A stretch of DNA of 10,560 bases from Candidatus Moraniibacteriota bacterium (lineage in GTDB: Bacteria; Patescibacteriota; Minisyncoccia; Moranbacterales; UBA2206): the NCBI GenBank assembly GCA_003534085.1, contig DQBY01000109.1:1-10560 (forward strand), written 5' to 3'. Of this stretch, positions 1 through 7,370 are shown piece after piece; positions within the stretch are counted from its first letter, which is position 1; the number at the start of each line of letters is the position of its first letter. The position numbers and the translations under genes are program-made. The notes under the pieces are model-generated. The model was not told the origin of the DNA, did not search any database, and saw only the letters and a list, made by a program, of their open reading frames with translations.

Positions 1-29
1 TTTGGAAAGGTCGCATAGTTGGTCTAGTG
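1..29 (+). repeat. Partial copy of tRNA-Ser 5' end (direct repeat, copy 1)
   Basis: These 29 bases are identical to 334-362, which cover three flanking bases plus the first 26 nucleotides of the intact tRNA-Ser gene (5' acceptor strand and D arm). The copy stops just before the anticodon stem and is followed at once by a perfect palindrome, so it cannot form a tRNA. The window starts inside or at the edge of the repeat, so its true left end is unknown. It may be the residue of an insertion into the tRNA or of a partial tandem duplication. Confidence 0.9.
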
Positions 30-60
30 TCACCCTACGGGTGATCACCCGTAGGGTGAC
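29..60. repeat. Perfect 32-bp palindrome
   Basis: The two 14-base arms, GTCACCCTACGGGT and its exact reverse complement, flank a central GATC, so the whole 32 bases equal their own reverse complement. As RNA this would be a strong hairpin with a four-base loop. No T run follows, so it is not a typical terminator. It lies between the partial tRNA copy and the GIY-YIG domain and overlaps a possible GTG start at 56. It may be a REP-like repeat, a recognition site for the nearby nuclease, or an end of a small element. Confidence 0.9.
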
Positions 61-331
61 GCATAAAGCTTTTAATTTTATAAGAAGTTATACTTATTTA
101 TTAAAAAGTAGGAACCACAAATGGTATTATATAGGATCAACTAAAGATCTAAGGACAAGATTTAGACAACATAATTCAGGCCAAGTTAAGTCGACTAAAT
201 TTTATAAACCGCTTGATTTAGTTTATTATGAATCATATGCAGATTATTCTTTGGCCAGAAAAAGAGAGCTTGAGTTAAAAAAGAATAGTCAACAAAAAGA
301 AATATTATTTAGCAGATTGCAGATAATTTAA
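56..331 (+). CDS. Small GIY-YIG endonuclease domain protein
   Basis: This is a single-domain protein of the GIY-YIG nuclease family, the fold of UvrC N-termini and some homing endonucleases. Visible hallmarks are YTYLLKS (the GIY position), WYYIGSTKDL (the YIG position), then RTRFRQHN with candidate catalytic arginines and histidine, and a late RKRELELKK stretch carrying the likely metal-binding glutamate. The frame is open from base 2, but the domain begins near base 89 and no ATG is in frame. GTG at 56 gives about 91 residues, a normal length for stand-alone members; TTG at 2 and GTG at 41 are alternatives that would translate tRNA-derived or palindrome sequence. Similar small proteins are often labelled excinuclease ABC subunit C, but nothing here shows a UvrC role. 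The gene sits between a partial and a complete copy of the same tRNA, which suggests a mobile or homing function. Confidence 0.8.
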   Translation: MTHKAFNFIRSYTYLLKSRNHKWYYIGSTKDLRTRFRQHNSGQVKSTKFYKPLDLVYYESYADYSLARKRELELKKNSQQKEILFSRLQII

Positions 332-333
332 TA

Positions 334-362
334 TTTGGAAAGGTCGCATAGTTGGTCTAGTG
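334..362 (+). repeat. Direct repeat copy 2, inside intact tRNA-Ser
   Basis: These bases are identical to 1-29. This copy is continuous with the rest of the tRNA, so it is the functional one. The repeat unit from one copy to the next is 333 bp and contains only the palindrome and the GIY-YIG gene. Confidence 0.9.
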
Positions 363-424
363 CGCACGCTTGGAAAGCGTGTGTGGGGAAACTCACCGCG
401 AGTTCGAATCTCGCTCTCTCCGCC
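337..424 (+). tRNA. tRNA-Ser (anticodon GGA)
   Basis: A class II cloverleaf can be folded by hand. The anticodon stem CACGC/GCGTG (365-369, 377-381) holds loop TTGGAAA with anticodon GGA at 372-374. A long variable arm, GTGGG/CTCAC, lies at 383-396. The T stem GCGAG/CTCGC (398-402, 410-414) encloses TTCGAAT. The long variable arm and anticodon both indicate serine (UCC/UCU codons). The acceptor stem is GGAAAGG (337-343) with TCTCTCC (415-421), giving one A-C mismatch at the fourth pair and a G-U at the seventh; the D stem is only three pairs. The discriminator is G422 and CCA is not encoded (CCT follows), so the end must be added enzymatically. The first 26 nucleotides are duplicated at 4-29. 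Confidence 0.93.
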
Positions 425-455
425 TTAAATACATAGTACCGCGTCGACCGATGAT

Positions 456-495
456 CCCGCTTATCCGCCAGCCGGCGGAGCGGGGTTTTTTGTTT
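456..495 (+). terminator. Rho-independent terminator after tRNA-Ser
   Basis: A stem of CCCGCT (456-461) with AGCGGG (479-484) continues, after a TAT bulge, into CCGCC/GGCGG (465-469, 474-478) with loop AGCC, and is followed by a run of T from 486. It ends the tRNA transcript and isolates it from the defence genes downstream. Confidence 0.85.
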
Positions 496-508
496 AACAG
501 CTTGTTGT

Positions 509-537
509 TTTACTTGAGCCGTAATTTGTTGTAAACT
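509..537 (+). promoter_or_regulatory. Possible promoter of the defence operon
   Basis: TTTACT (509-514) and TAAACT (532-537) are separated by 17 bases, each matching the sigma-70 consensus at four of six positions. The site lies after the terminator and just before the first gene of the operon. The same TAAACT occurs as the -10 box of the promoter at 9403-9431. The match is weak. Confidence 0.35.
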
Positions 538-554
538 TATGGTAAGTTTTGATT

Positions 555-752
555 ATGGAAAAGAAAACTAAGAAAATTGATAGTTTGCCCGAAATACTCA
601 CGCTTCAAGAGGCGTGCGAAATTCTCAATTGTCATCCCAATACCCTCCGCAATTGGGACAATGAAGGCACCCTGAAAGCCATTCGGTTCGGGAAGCGTGG
701 CGATCGGAGGTATAGAAAAGAGGATATTTTAAAGATTCTTGATAAAAAATAA
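555..752 (+). CDS. Excisionase/MerR-like winged-helix DNA-binding protein
   Basis: A 65-residue protein of the excisionase-type helix-turn-helix family (HTH_17, MerR-like). The helix-turn-helix is around residues 15-36 (LTLQEACEILNCHPNTLRNW), with a wing at 41-55 containing the typical RFGKRGDRRYRKEDI. The frame is open from a TTG at 549, but ATG at 555 is preferred because GGTAAG at 541-546 sits eight bases upstream as a weak ribosome site. The stop codon is five bases before the methylase start, so the two are almost certainly co-transcribed. A small DNA-binding protein at the head of a restriction-modification operon could be a controller that delays or balances nuclease expression. It could equally be the recombination directionality factor of an integrated element, since it lies just past a tRNA, though no integrase is in view. 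The fold is clear; the role is inferred. Confidence 0.85.
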   Translation: MEKKTKKIDSLPEILTLQEACEILNCHPNTLRNWDNEGTLKAIRFGKRGDRRYRKEDILKILDKK

Positions 753-757
753 GTAAT

Positions 758-3700
758 ATGGCACGATCGACAGTCCATTACGCGGACAACAAAACAAATA
801 GTATCCTAAAGGCACTGCATAATAAGTTGCGTCCTGCTGGCACGCCAGTTCAGCGTGTTGAATATATTATTGAGTTGTTGTTATTGCGTATTTTTGAGGT
901 GAAAGTAAAAAGGGATAGCGAATTTAAACCGCTCAGGGGATTGTTTGGGAATGATGATAATTCTTTGGTGTTTTCAGACCTGCTAGCGCTTACTGGAGAT
1001 CAAGCCTCAGTTGCTTTGAATAAAAAGGTTTTTCCTTTTTATGGAAGTATTCTTGGAAAAGCCAGGGGTGTTTATAAAAATAAAAATCTTCCACAAAAAG
1101 TTCAGGATCAATTAGTTTTGATTGAGGAGGTTTTTTCAAATTCCAGTTTTTCCAATAATGTGAAGAATGGAAATCTCAATGAAGTATTGGGTTTGGTTAG
1201 CGATATTGACGAAGAGCGTCTTTTGAAGACCGATCTACTAGGCGATGCTATTGAATCGGCCCTGTCTGAACAGGGAGGAACAAAGGATGTTGGACTTTAC
1301 AGAACGCCGGATCATATTCGTCAAATGATGGTTGTAATGGCTGATCCAAATTTTATAGATACTATCCTTGATCCAGCTTGCGGTACTGGTGGTTTTTTGT
1401 TTGATGCTTTTCAATATGTGATGGAAAAAGTCGGCAAGGACAACAAATGGCCAGGCGATAAATCTCACAAAGAAATTAAACAATATTTAGAAAAATATTT
1501 AAAACACATTGAAACTGAAATGCCGTCGAACAATGTGGCTAATACTTTTTATCGAATCGGAATCTCGGGTGTTGAATATTTGGGAATGATTAGAAAAATG
1601 GCGGCTATCAATTTGTATATTCGCGGACTTAATCCAGCAAATATTGAACAGGGAGATTCCTTGGAATTATACAATCCAAACGCGGAAGCAAATGGAAAAT
1701 CTATTGTTATTGCCAATCCTCCATTCGGAGCGAAACTGGATCAGCCGGCTTATCCGAATGTTTGGGAGGAATATCCCAAGACCGACAGCACTACGCTTTT
1801 TGTAAAGCTAATGTTTAACCATTTGAAAAATGGCGGAAGGTGTGCAGTTGTTGTTTCAGAAGGATTTTTAACATGGGACAGTGAAGCAGCCAAGGAGATG
1901 CGAAAGTTGCTTCTTGAAGAAGCTAATCTCAAAGCGATTATCAGTTTGCCGCAAGGTTTGTTTGTCAGCAAGGGCGGGCAAGGCGCGATAACATCAATAT
2001 TGTATTTTGAAAAAGGCGAGCCAACTAAAAATGTATGGTTTTATAAAATAACCAACGATGGCTATTCGATGGGTGTCAATAGAAAGGAAATCGCAGGCTG
2101 TCAGATTCCGGAGGCCTTGGAATTGTTTACCAAATATGCAAAACACGGAAAAATTCCGCCAAAAACAAAAAACAGTTTTATTGTTCCTGCGGATTGGATC
2201 AAACAGATTGACCCGCGCTTGAAAGAGAGAATTGCTGCTGAAACTACGGAGCAGCAAAAAATAAAATTCAACGGAAAGAGAGAGAAGGAGGTTGAAAAGT
2301 TGGACGGCCAATTGAAAAATGGAAAAATTACTGAAAAAGAATACAAGGAAAAATTTTGGCAGTTTGATAATGTTGTGGAAAATAATATTCAAAATGAAAT
2401 CACTAAGCGCATTGAAAAAGCGCATTCATATTCTTTTAATTTGCAAAATTACAAGAGCATTTTAAGTGGTGATCAGATAAAAAAATGGCAGGCCGCCTTC
2501 AAAGGCATAAAAATTAAAAATGGCGCGAATATTGATGTGCGATTTCAAGAGCTATTAAGCGCAGACTCAAAAACTGCTTTGCATATTTTGGCATCTTTCA
2601 ATCCGGAAAGCGCGCTGGAAATAGACATTGTGCGAGAATATCTGAGTAAGATAGAAAAAAAGGACAAAAAAATGCTAGAGCTGGAGGAAATTTTAAAAGA
2701 GGCACAAAAATATCCAAAAGTACCATTAGGTGAATTGCTGATAAATTTATCCGAAGAAAGAAAATTTATAATTGATGATGAAAAAGTTTATCTTGAGCCG
2801 ACAATAAAAACTAAAACTAATGAAATTTCAGTTAGCAATGAATCCAAGGGAGAGGGACTGAAAGTAAAGAAAAGGATTTTACTTAAAAAGGGCGATTTGG
2901 TTGTAGGATTATTGCACACACAAAATGGCTCATTTGCTATTTGCGATCAGGAATATGTTTCAACTGGTACATTTGTTCCGTTTGAAATAAATACCAGCGA
3001 AGTTAATCCGAAATATCTTTTTCACAATTTAAGAACTGCTTTCGAAAATCTAGGGGTTGAGGATGCGACTGGCAGAGAGAATTATAAAGTCGATGATATT
3101 TTAGGTTTGCAAATTCCACTTCCGCCACTTGAAATTCAGCAAGAAATTGTGGAAAAAATTGAACGATACAAAGAAGTTATTGATGGCGCATGTAAAATTT
3201 TAAAAAATTCAGAAGTAGATGTATTTAAAAATAAAACAGATGTTGAAAAATCAAATATTGGGCAAATTGCTGGCGTAACAAAGCTGGCTGGATTTGAGTA
3301 TACTAAACACATTAAAATGCAGGATCAAGGCGAAATTATAGCTGTTCGAGCTCAAAATGTTAAAAATAGCGGGCTTGCTTTTAAAAACTTAAAATATATA
3401 TCAAAAAATATTTCTGATGGTCTCATTAGATCAAAACTTTTTAAGAATGAAATTGTTATGACATTTATAGGGGCGGGAATTGGAGAATGTTCAATTATAG
3501 ATGAAAATAATAAATATCATCTTGCGCCAAATGTTGCAAAAATAACAATAAAAGATGAAACGAAAATCGATCCGTATTATTTTTGGTATCATATTAAATC
3601 TGATTTCGTGCAAAATCAAATTAGAGAAATAACACGAACAGCTGCACAGCCATCCTTGTCCATGGGAATTATCAGAAATATAAATGTAATGATTCCCTCG

Positions 3701-3829
3701 ATAGAAATGCAAAAACAAATTGTTTTGCAAGTAGAAAAGGAGATGGAGGTGCTTGAAAAAGTTCGCGAGCTCAAAAAACAAGCGGAAGAAAGAGTAAATA
3801 AAATTTTAGAAGAGGTTTGGGGAGAATAG
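758..3829 (+). CDS. hsdM: Type I restriction-modification HsdM-HsdS fusion (N6-adenine methylase plus specificity)
   Basis: This 1023-residue protein joins the methylase and the DNA-recognition subunit of a type I system. Residues about 1-190 match the helical HsdM N-terminus. The methyltransferase core has motif I DPACGTGGF (residues 205-213, S-adenosylmethionine binding) and catalytic NPPF (320-323), typical of N6-adenine methylases. A helical region with many lysines and glutamates covers about 500-645. Two HsdS-like target recognition regions follow, about 651-800 and 832-1000. Each is closed by the conserved helix typical of HsdS (IPLPPLEIQQEIVEKIE from 786, MIPSIEMQKQIVLQVEKEM from 978). 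Two recognition regions imply a bipartite target. M and S are normally separate proteins, so the single chain is unusual, though fused forms are known. No separate hsdS is in the window. It starts with ATG five bases after the upstream gene; no clear ribosome site is seen. It would protect host DNA and guide HsdR. Confidence 0.93.
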   Translation: MARSTVHYADNKTNSILKALHNKLRPAGTPVQRVEYIIELLLLRIFEVKVKRDSEFKPLRGLFGNDDNSLVFSDLLALTGDQASVALNKKVFPFYGSILGKARGVYKNKNLPQKVQDQLVLIEEVFSNSSFSNNVKNGNLNEVLGLVSDIDEERLLKTDLLGDAIESALSEQGGTKDVGLYRTPDHIRQMMVVMADPNFIDTILDPACGTGGFLFDAFQYVMEKVGKDNKWPGDKSHKEIKQYLEKYLKHIETEMPSNNVANTFYRIGISGVEYLGMIRKMAAINLYIRGLNPANIEQGDSLELYNPNAEANGKSIVIANPPFGAKLDQPAYPNVWEEYPKTDSTTLFVKLMFNHLKNGGRCAVVVSEGFLTWDSEAAKEMRKLLLEEANLKAIISLPQGLFVSKGGQGAITSILYFEKGEPTKNVWFYKITNDGYSMGVNRKEIAGCQIPEALELFTKYAKHGKIPPKTKNSFIVPADWIKQIDPRLKERIAAETTEQQKIKFNGKREKEVEKLDGQLKNGKITEKEYKEKFWQFDNVVENNIQNEITKRIEKAHSYSFNLQNYKSILSGDQIKKWQAAFKGIKIKNGANIDVRFQELLSADSKTALHILASFNPESALEIDIVREYLSKIEKKDKKMLELEEILKEAQKYPKVPLGELLINLSEERKFIIDDEKVYLEPTIKTKTNEISVSNESKGEGLKVKKRILLKKGDLVVGLLHTQNGSFAICDQEYVSTGTFVPFEINTSEVNPKYLFHNLRTAFENLGVEDATGRENYKVDDILGLQIPLPPLEIQQEIVEKIERYKEVIDGACKILKNSEVDVFKNKTDVEKSNIGQIAGVTKLAGFEYTKHIKMQDQGEIIAVRAQNVKNSGLAFKNLKYISKNISDGLIRSKLFKNEIVMTFIGAGIGECSIIDENNKYHLAPNVAKITIKDETKIDPYYFWYHIKSDFVQNQIREITRTAAQPSLSMGIIRNINVMIPSIEMQKQIVLQVEKEMEVLEKVRELKKQAEERVNKILEEVWGE

Positions 3830-3833
3830 GATT

Positions 3834-4895
3834 ATGATATTAACAAAAAATTTTGTGGAACAGAATAACTTTGATATAAAACTTGATGAAGAAATTAAAG
3901 CAATTTCTATTGATGCAAAATCAAGGGGATTTGGGGTTTCTAGACAAGTAATTTATAAAACTGATTTCACTACTATTGTTGCTCATGCTTTCCATATACC
4001 AAAAGAAGACGGTACAATACATCATTTTAATTTAACAATAAACAAATACAAAAGGAAAAAGATCACAGATCCATGGGAGGCAGTTATGGACGAAGCCGAA
4101 GACCACTTTCATGGCGATTTTCAATCCATGAAGATAGATGCTGGTAACGGTGAAGCAGTAAAAAGATTAACGGAATTTCTTAGTGCACAATATCAAGCAA
4201 TCGGTCAGAAAATCGAAAAGAAAAAAGTTATCATTGATAATCCAGAAGAGATCGATTTTTCATTTATCAAATATTTAGACCAAGACAAACTAAAAAATAT
4301 TAATTCGCTAGTTAGTGTCACTCGCCTAGAAGATATAATAAAAGATTGGGCTGGTAATAAAAGCAATAATAGCGAGGAGTTTTGGCAACAACTATTTCAA
4401 AAGCATACATGGATTCTGTCTCAAATATTTTCTTGCCCCTTTGTATTGATTGGAAAAAAATTTTATTGTGGAGGTAAAGAGGATGATGATAAGGGCGGAG
4501 TCAAGGGAGATCTGCTTTATAAAAATGACTTAACTGGAAATCTAGCTTTTATTGAAATAAAGACACCAGAAACAGACATTATCGGCGGTCAATATCGGGG
4601 CGATGAAGATGGTAGAGAAAATGTTATTTATAGTATGAGTAATGACTTGACGGGTGGAATTAATCAGACCCTGAATCAAAGAAAAATTTATTTAAACACA
4701 CACGGAGATAATAATGGTAAATTTTTACATAATGCCAAGTGTATTTTAGTGATTGGCAAAATTAGTAAGTTTAAAAACGAAGATATGAAAAAATCTTTTG
4801 AATTGTATCGCTCGTCGTCTAAAGATGTGGAAATAATAACTTTCGATGAGTTATTTGGAAAGGTGCAAACATTTTTAGATTTATTAAAAGAATAA
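3834..4895 (+). CDS. sduA: Shedu-type anti-phage nuclease (SduA, DUF4263)
   Basis: A 353-residue protein whose C-terminal half has the Shedu nuclease signature. It shows EEFWQQLFQKHTWIL (residues 181-195), a CGGK turn, then a PD-(D/E)XK-type active site with D226 (KGDLL) and E241-I-K243 followed by TP (IEIKTPETD), and a downstream YRGDED and NDLTGGINQTL segment. Known Shedu proteins are single-gene anti-phage nucleases. Residues 1-150 are a less conserved N-terminal part that probably senses or regulates; it is not recognisable in detail. The ATG lies four bases after the hsdMS stop, with GGAG at 3821-3824 as ribosome site, and the stop is 18 bases before hsdR, so it is embedded inside the type I operon. 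It may act alone or with the type I complex. The family call is strong; cooperation with HsdR is inference. Confidence 0.85.
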   Translation: MILTKNFVEQNNFDIKLDEEIKAISIDAKSRGFGVSRQVIYKTDFTTIVAHAFHIPKEDGTIHHFNLTINKYKRKKITDPWEAVMDEAEDHFHGDFQSMKIDAGNGEAVKRLTEFLSAQYQAIGQKIEKKKVIIDNPEEIDFSFIKYLDQDKLKNINSLVSVTRLEDIIKDWAGNKSNNSEEFWQQLFQKHTWILSQIFSCPFVLIGKKFYCGGKEDDDKGGVKGDLLYKNDLTGNLAFIEIKTPETDIIGGQYRGDEDGRENVIYSMSNDLTGGINQTLNQRKIYLNTHGDNNGKFLHNAKCILVIGKISKFKNEDMKKSFELYRSSSKDVEIITFDELFGKVQTFLDLLKE

Positions 4896-4913
4896 TTATG
4901 TTTTATAATTTTT

Positions 4914-7286
4914 ATGAAAATTAACGAAGCGACATCAACGGATCTAAAAATAATCAAAGAGCTTGAACAGCTCGGCTGGAAAAGTGGAGATACCTTGCTG
5001 TACCAGCAAGAATATCAACTTTCTCCGGAACAACAAAAAGAATTTGAAGGCAAAAAAAGCGTAAAGCCTGATATCGTTCTGACTGATTTAAGTGGCGATA
5101 TTATTGCGGTATTTGAAAATAAATTAGAAGACGAAAAGAGAGGTTTGGTGAAATTGCGCGCTCTGTATTCGCAGGTTTTGAAACCGCGCTTTTTGTATGC
5201 CTGCTCACCGGAAAGAGTTTTGTTTTATGATACGACGTGGAAAGGATTTGACGCTGGGGAATTTCGCCGTGTAGATGGATTTATGTCGCTGGAGGAAATG
5301 AAACTCAAAATTGAGCAGGAGCGAAAAAAGAATTTGGATAAGAAAATTGAAATTGATACTTCTATTGCTGGCGGAATGGATAAAACAGTTGGGAAAGAGA
5401 GATATTATCAGCGCGAATGCATAGAAACGATCATCGAAAATTATAAGCAAGGCAAACAAAAAATGCTGGTGCATATGGCAACTGGATTGGGTAAAACTAG
5501 AACGACAGTTGCTTTGTCAAAAGCGCTGCTGGACGCTGGTATTGCTAAAAAGATCCTTTTTGTTGTTGATAGAGTGATGCTTGCTCAACAGGCGCTTGAT
5601 GACGGCTTCAGTTTGATCGGCAGGGATTACACCTCTACTCGTCTTAAAACATCAAATTTTAGGCAACAAAAGCATGCCAATATCCATGTCGTTGTGATTG
5701 ATACTTTAGAAAATATTTACAGGGATATTCCAAATACCTTTTATGATTTATTGATTGTGGACGAGTGTCACAGATCAATCAATATAAGCCGCAAGTTAAT
5801 CTTTGATCATTTTTTATGTCCGCGTGTTGGGCTTACTGCTACTCCACGGACGGCAATTGCCAAAGAGGGGAAAAATATTTCTGAAGATGATCTTGCGATT
5901 ATTGATACTTACAAGCTTTTTGGGTGTGAAAGTGGACAGCCTGATTATCAATTTGGGATGGATCGCGCAATTGATGAGGGATTTTTGGCACCATATGAAG
6001 TGGTGGAGGTTAAAACATATTTGACGCAATTAGCAGAGGAAAAAGGCGTTGAGTTTGATTCAGTTTTTGATCCGGATGAACAGAAAAAGATTATGCTTAG
6101 CAGTCCAAAGAAAATAAAACTGGAGCAATTGAATCGAAAATATTTGGCCAAGGAGCAAATTCAAAGAGTTGCTGAGGAAATTAAGAAGCATACTGTTTAT
6201 GGAGAGAAAGTAATTCTTTTCGGAGTAAGTCAGACACATTGCCAAATGTTGGCAAGTGCATTGAATGAAATTTTTGATGAGGAGACTGAAAAATCAGGCA
6301 CACGTTATGCTGAATCTATCATTTCGGAGAATAATGATATGAATCATGTATTAAAAACATGGTTTAAGAAGCCTAACAAAAAACCGTTTATAGCTGTTTC
6401 CGTAGATATCATGAGCACGGGCGTTGATATCCCATGTGTTCGTTATGTTGCTTTCTCGGCTCTTACAAAGTCAGTCGGAAAATATATTCAAATGCTAGGG
6501 CGCGGAACACGATTGGATCCAAAAACCGGAAAATTCAGCTTCGAGGTGCTTGATTTTGTCGGATTATGTAAGCGGATGGAGGACAACGGAAAAGGTACGC
6601 TAAAGGAAAATAAAAAATTGGTTTTATTGCCTGGAGGCACAACCAGCCAAGGAGAAGGATCTGGAAAACATGGGGATACTGGAAAAGGAATAATTGAAAA
6701 TCCTGATCCTGAAAATCTGATTCAAAGAGTCTTGATTCACGGTGACAAAATCAGTGTCATTGATAACATTCCAATTGATGAGGCGAGGAAGATTTTTGAG
6801 GAAGAAATAGATGGCACAAAAAAGGCGGAAATTATTAAAATTAAGGAAAAAGTTAAGAAAAATCCCGAATATGAACCTACGGAAGAAGATCTTGAAATGA
6901 TCAAGGATTTGATAAAAAATCCGGAAGTTTATCTTGATGAAGGACAATTACAAAAGATATATGAATATCCGCAAGGAACGCTGTGGGATTTTTTTCTGCA
7001 TGCGTTCGGAATTAAAGAAATTCCAAATGTTGAAAAAAGAGTTGAGCAAGGCTTTAATAACTACATAAGCACCTATAATTTTACCGATGAGCAAATTAAA
7101 GCGCTTAGGAGAATCAAGGATATTTTTGTTGCTAATAAACTAGAGAAAAAAGAATTTTCAGTAGATGATATTTTTGCAAATCCAATTTTTGAAAGATTGA
7201 TCGGAAGCAAGTCAGAGGTTGATGAGCTCTTTAATGGAGAGTTTGGCAAGATAATTGAAGATTTGGAAAATGCTATAAAGGCGTAA
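4914..7286 (+). CDS. hsdR: Type I restriction endonuclease subunit R (HsdR)
   Basis: This 790-residue motor-nuclease cuts DNA lacking the methylation set by HsdMS, after ATP-driven translocation. The N-terminus has a PD-ExK nuclease site (KPD with D53, then E68-N-K70). The superfamily 2 helicase core shows Walker A ATGLGKT (189-195), the DEAD-like box DECH (283-286), motif III TATP (308-311) and motif VI QMLGRGTR (526-533). The C-terminal 200 residues are charged and helical, as expected for contact with the methylase complex. The length fits the shorter HsdR families rather than EcoKI-size proteins. The ATG at 4914 is just after the Shedu gene; no ribosome site is visible, so translational coupling or leader-independent initiation is likely. 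All key motifs are intact, so the system appears functional. Confidence 0.95.
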   Translation: MKINEATSTDLKIIKELEQLGWKSGDTLLYQQEYQLSPEQQKEFEGKKSVKPDIVLTDLSGDIIAVFENKLEDEKRGLVKLRALYSQVLKPRFLYACSPERVLFYDTTWKGFDAGEFRRVDGFMSLEEMKLKIEQERKKNLDKKIEIDTSIAGGMDKTVGKERYYQRECIETIIENYKQGKQKMLVHMATGLGKTRTTVALSKALLDAGIAKKILFVVDRVMLAQQALDDGFSLIGRDYTSTRLKTSNFRQQKHANIHVVVIDTLENIYRDIPNTFYDLLIVDECHRSINISRKLIFDHFLCPRVGLTATPRTAIAKEGKNISEDDLAIIDTYKLFGCESGQPDYQFGMDRAIDEGFLAPYEVVEVKTYLTQLAEEKGVEFDSVFDPDEQKKIMLSSPKKIKLEQLNRKYLAKEQIQRVAEEIKKHTVYGEKVILFGVSQTHCQMLASALNEIFDEETEKSGTRYAESIISENNDMNHVLKTWFKKPNKKPFIAVSVDIMSTGVDIPCVRYVAFSALTKSVGKYIQMLGRGTRLDPKTGKFSFEVLDFVGLCKRMEDNGKGTLKENKKLVLLPGGTTSQGEGSGKHGDTGKGIIENPDPENLIQRVLIHGDKISVIDNIPIDEARKIFEEEIDGTKKAEIIKIKEKVKKNPEYEPTEEDLEMIKDLIKNPEVYLDEGQLQKIYEYPQGTLWDFFLHAFGIKEIPNVEKRVEQGFNNYISTYNFTDEQIKALRRIKDIFVANKLEKKEFSVDDIFANPIFERLIGSKSEVDELFNGEFGKIIEDLENAIKA

Positions 7287-7301
7287 CCGTTAGGCTTTAG
7301 C

Positions 7302-7322
7302 TCCGAAGGTTCAACCTTCGGA
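7302..7322. repeat. Short inverted repeat after hsdR
   Basis: TCCGAAGGTT and AACCTTCGGA form ten-base perfect arms around a single C. It lies 16 bases after the hsdR stop. No T run follows on the plus strand, so it is a poor terminator; it could slow transcription, protect the mRNA 3' end, or be a dispersed REP-like repeat. Confidence 0.8.
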
Positions 7323-7370
7323 AATCGAGGGCGAAAAGGGAATTGTGATCCATAATAATAAATTTAAAAT

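Noticed and set aside
1994..2425. 143-residue open frame on the minus strand
   Set aside because: It lies fully inside hsdMS, is rich in Phe, Ser and Leu as expected for the reverse of a Lys/Glu-rich region, and has no ribosome site.
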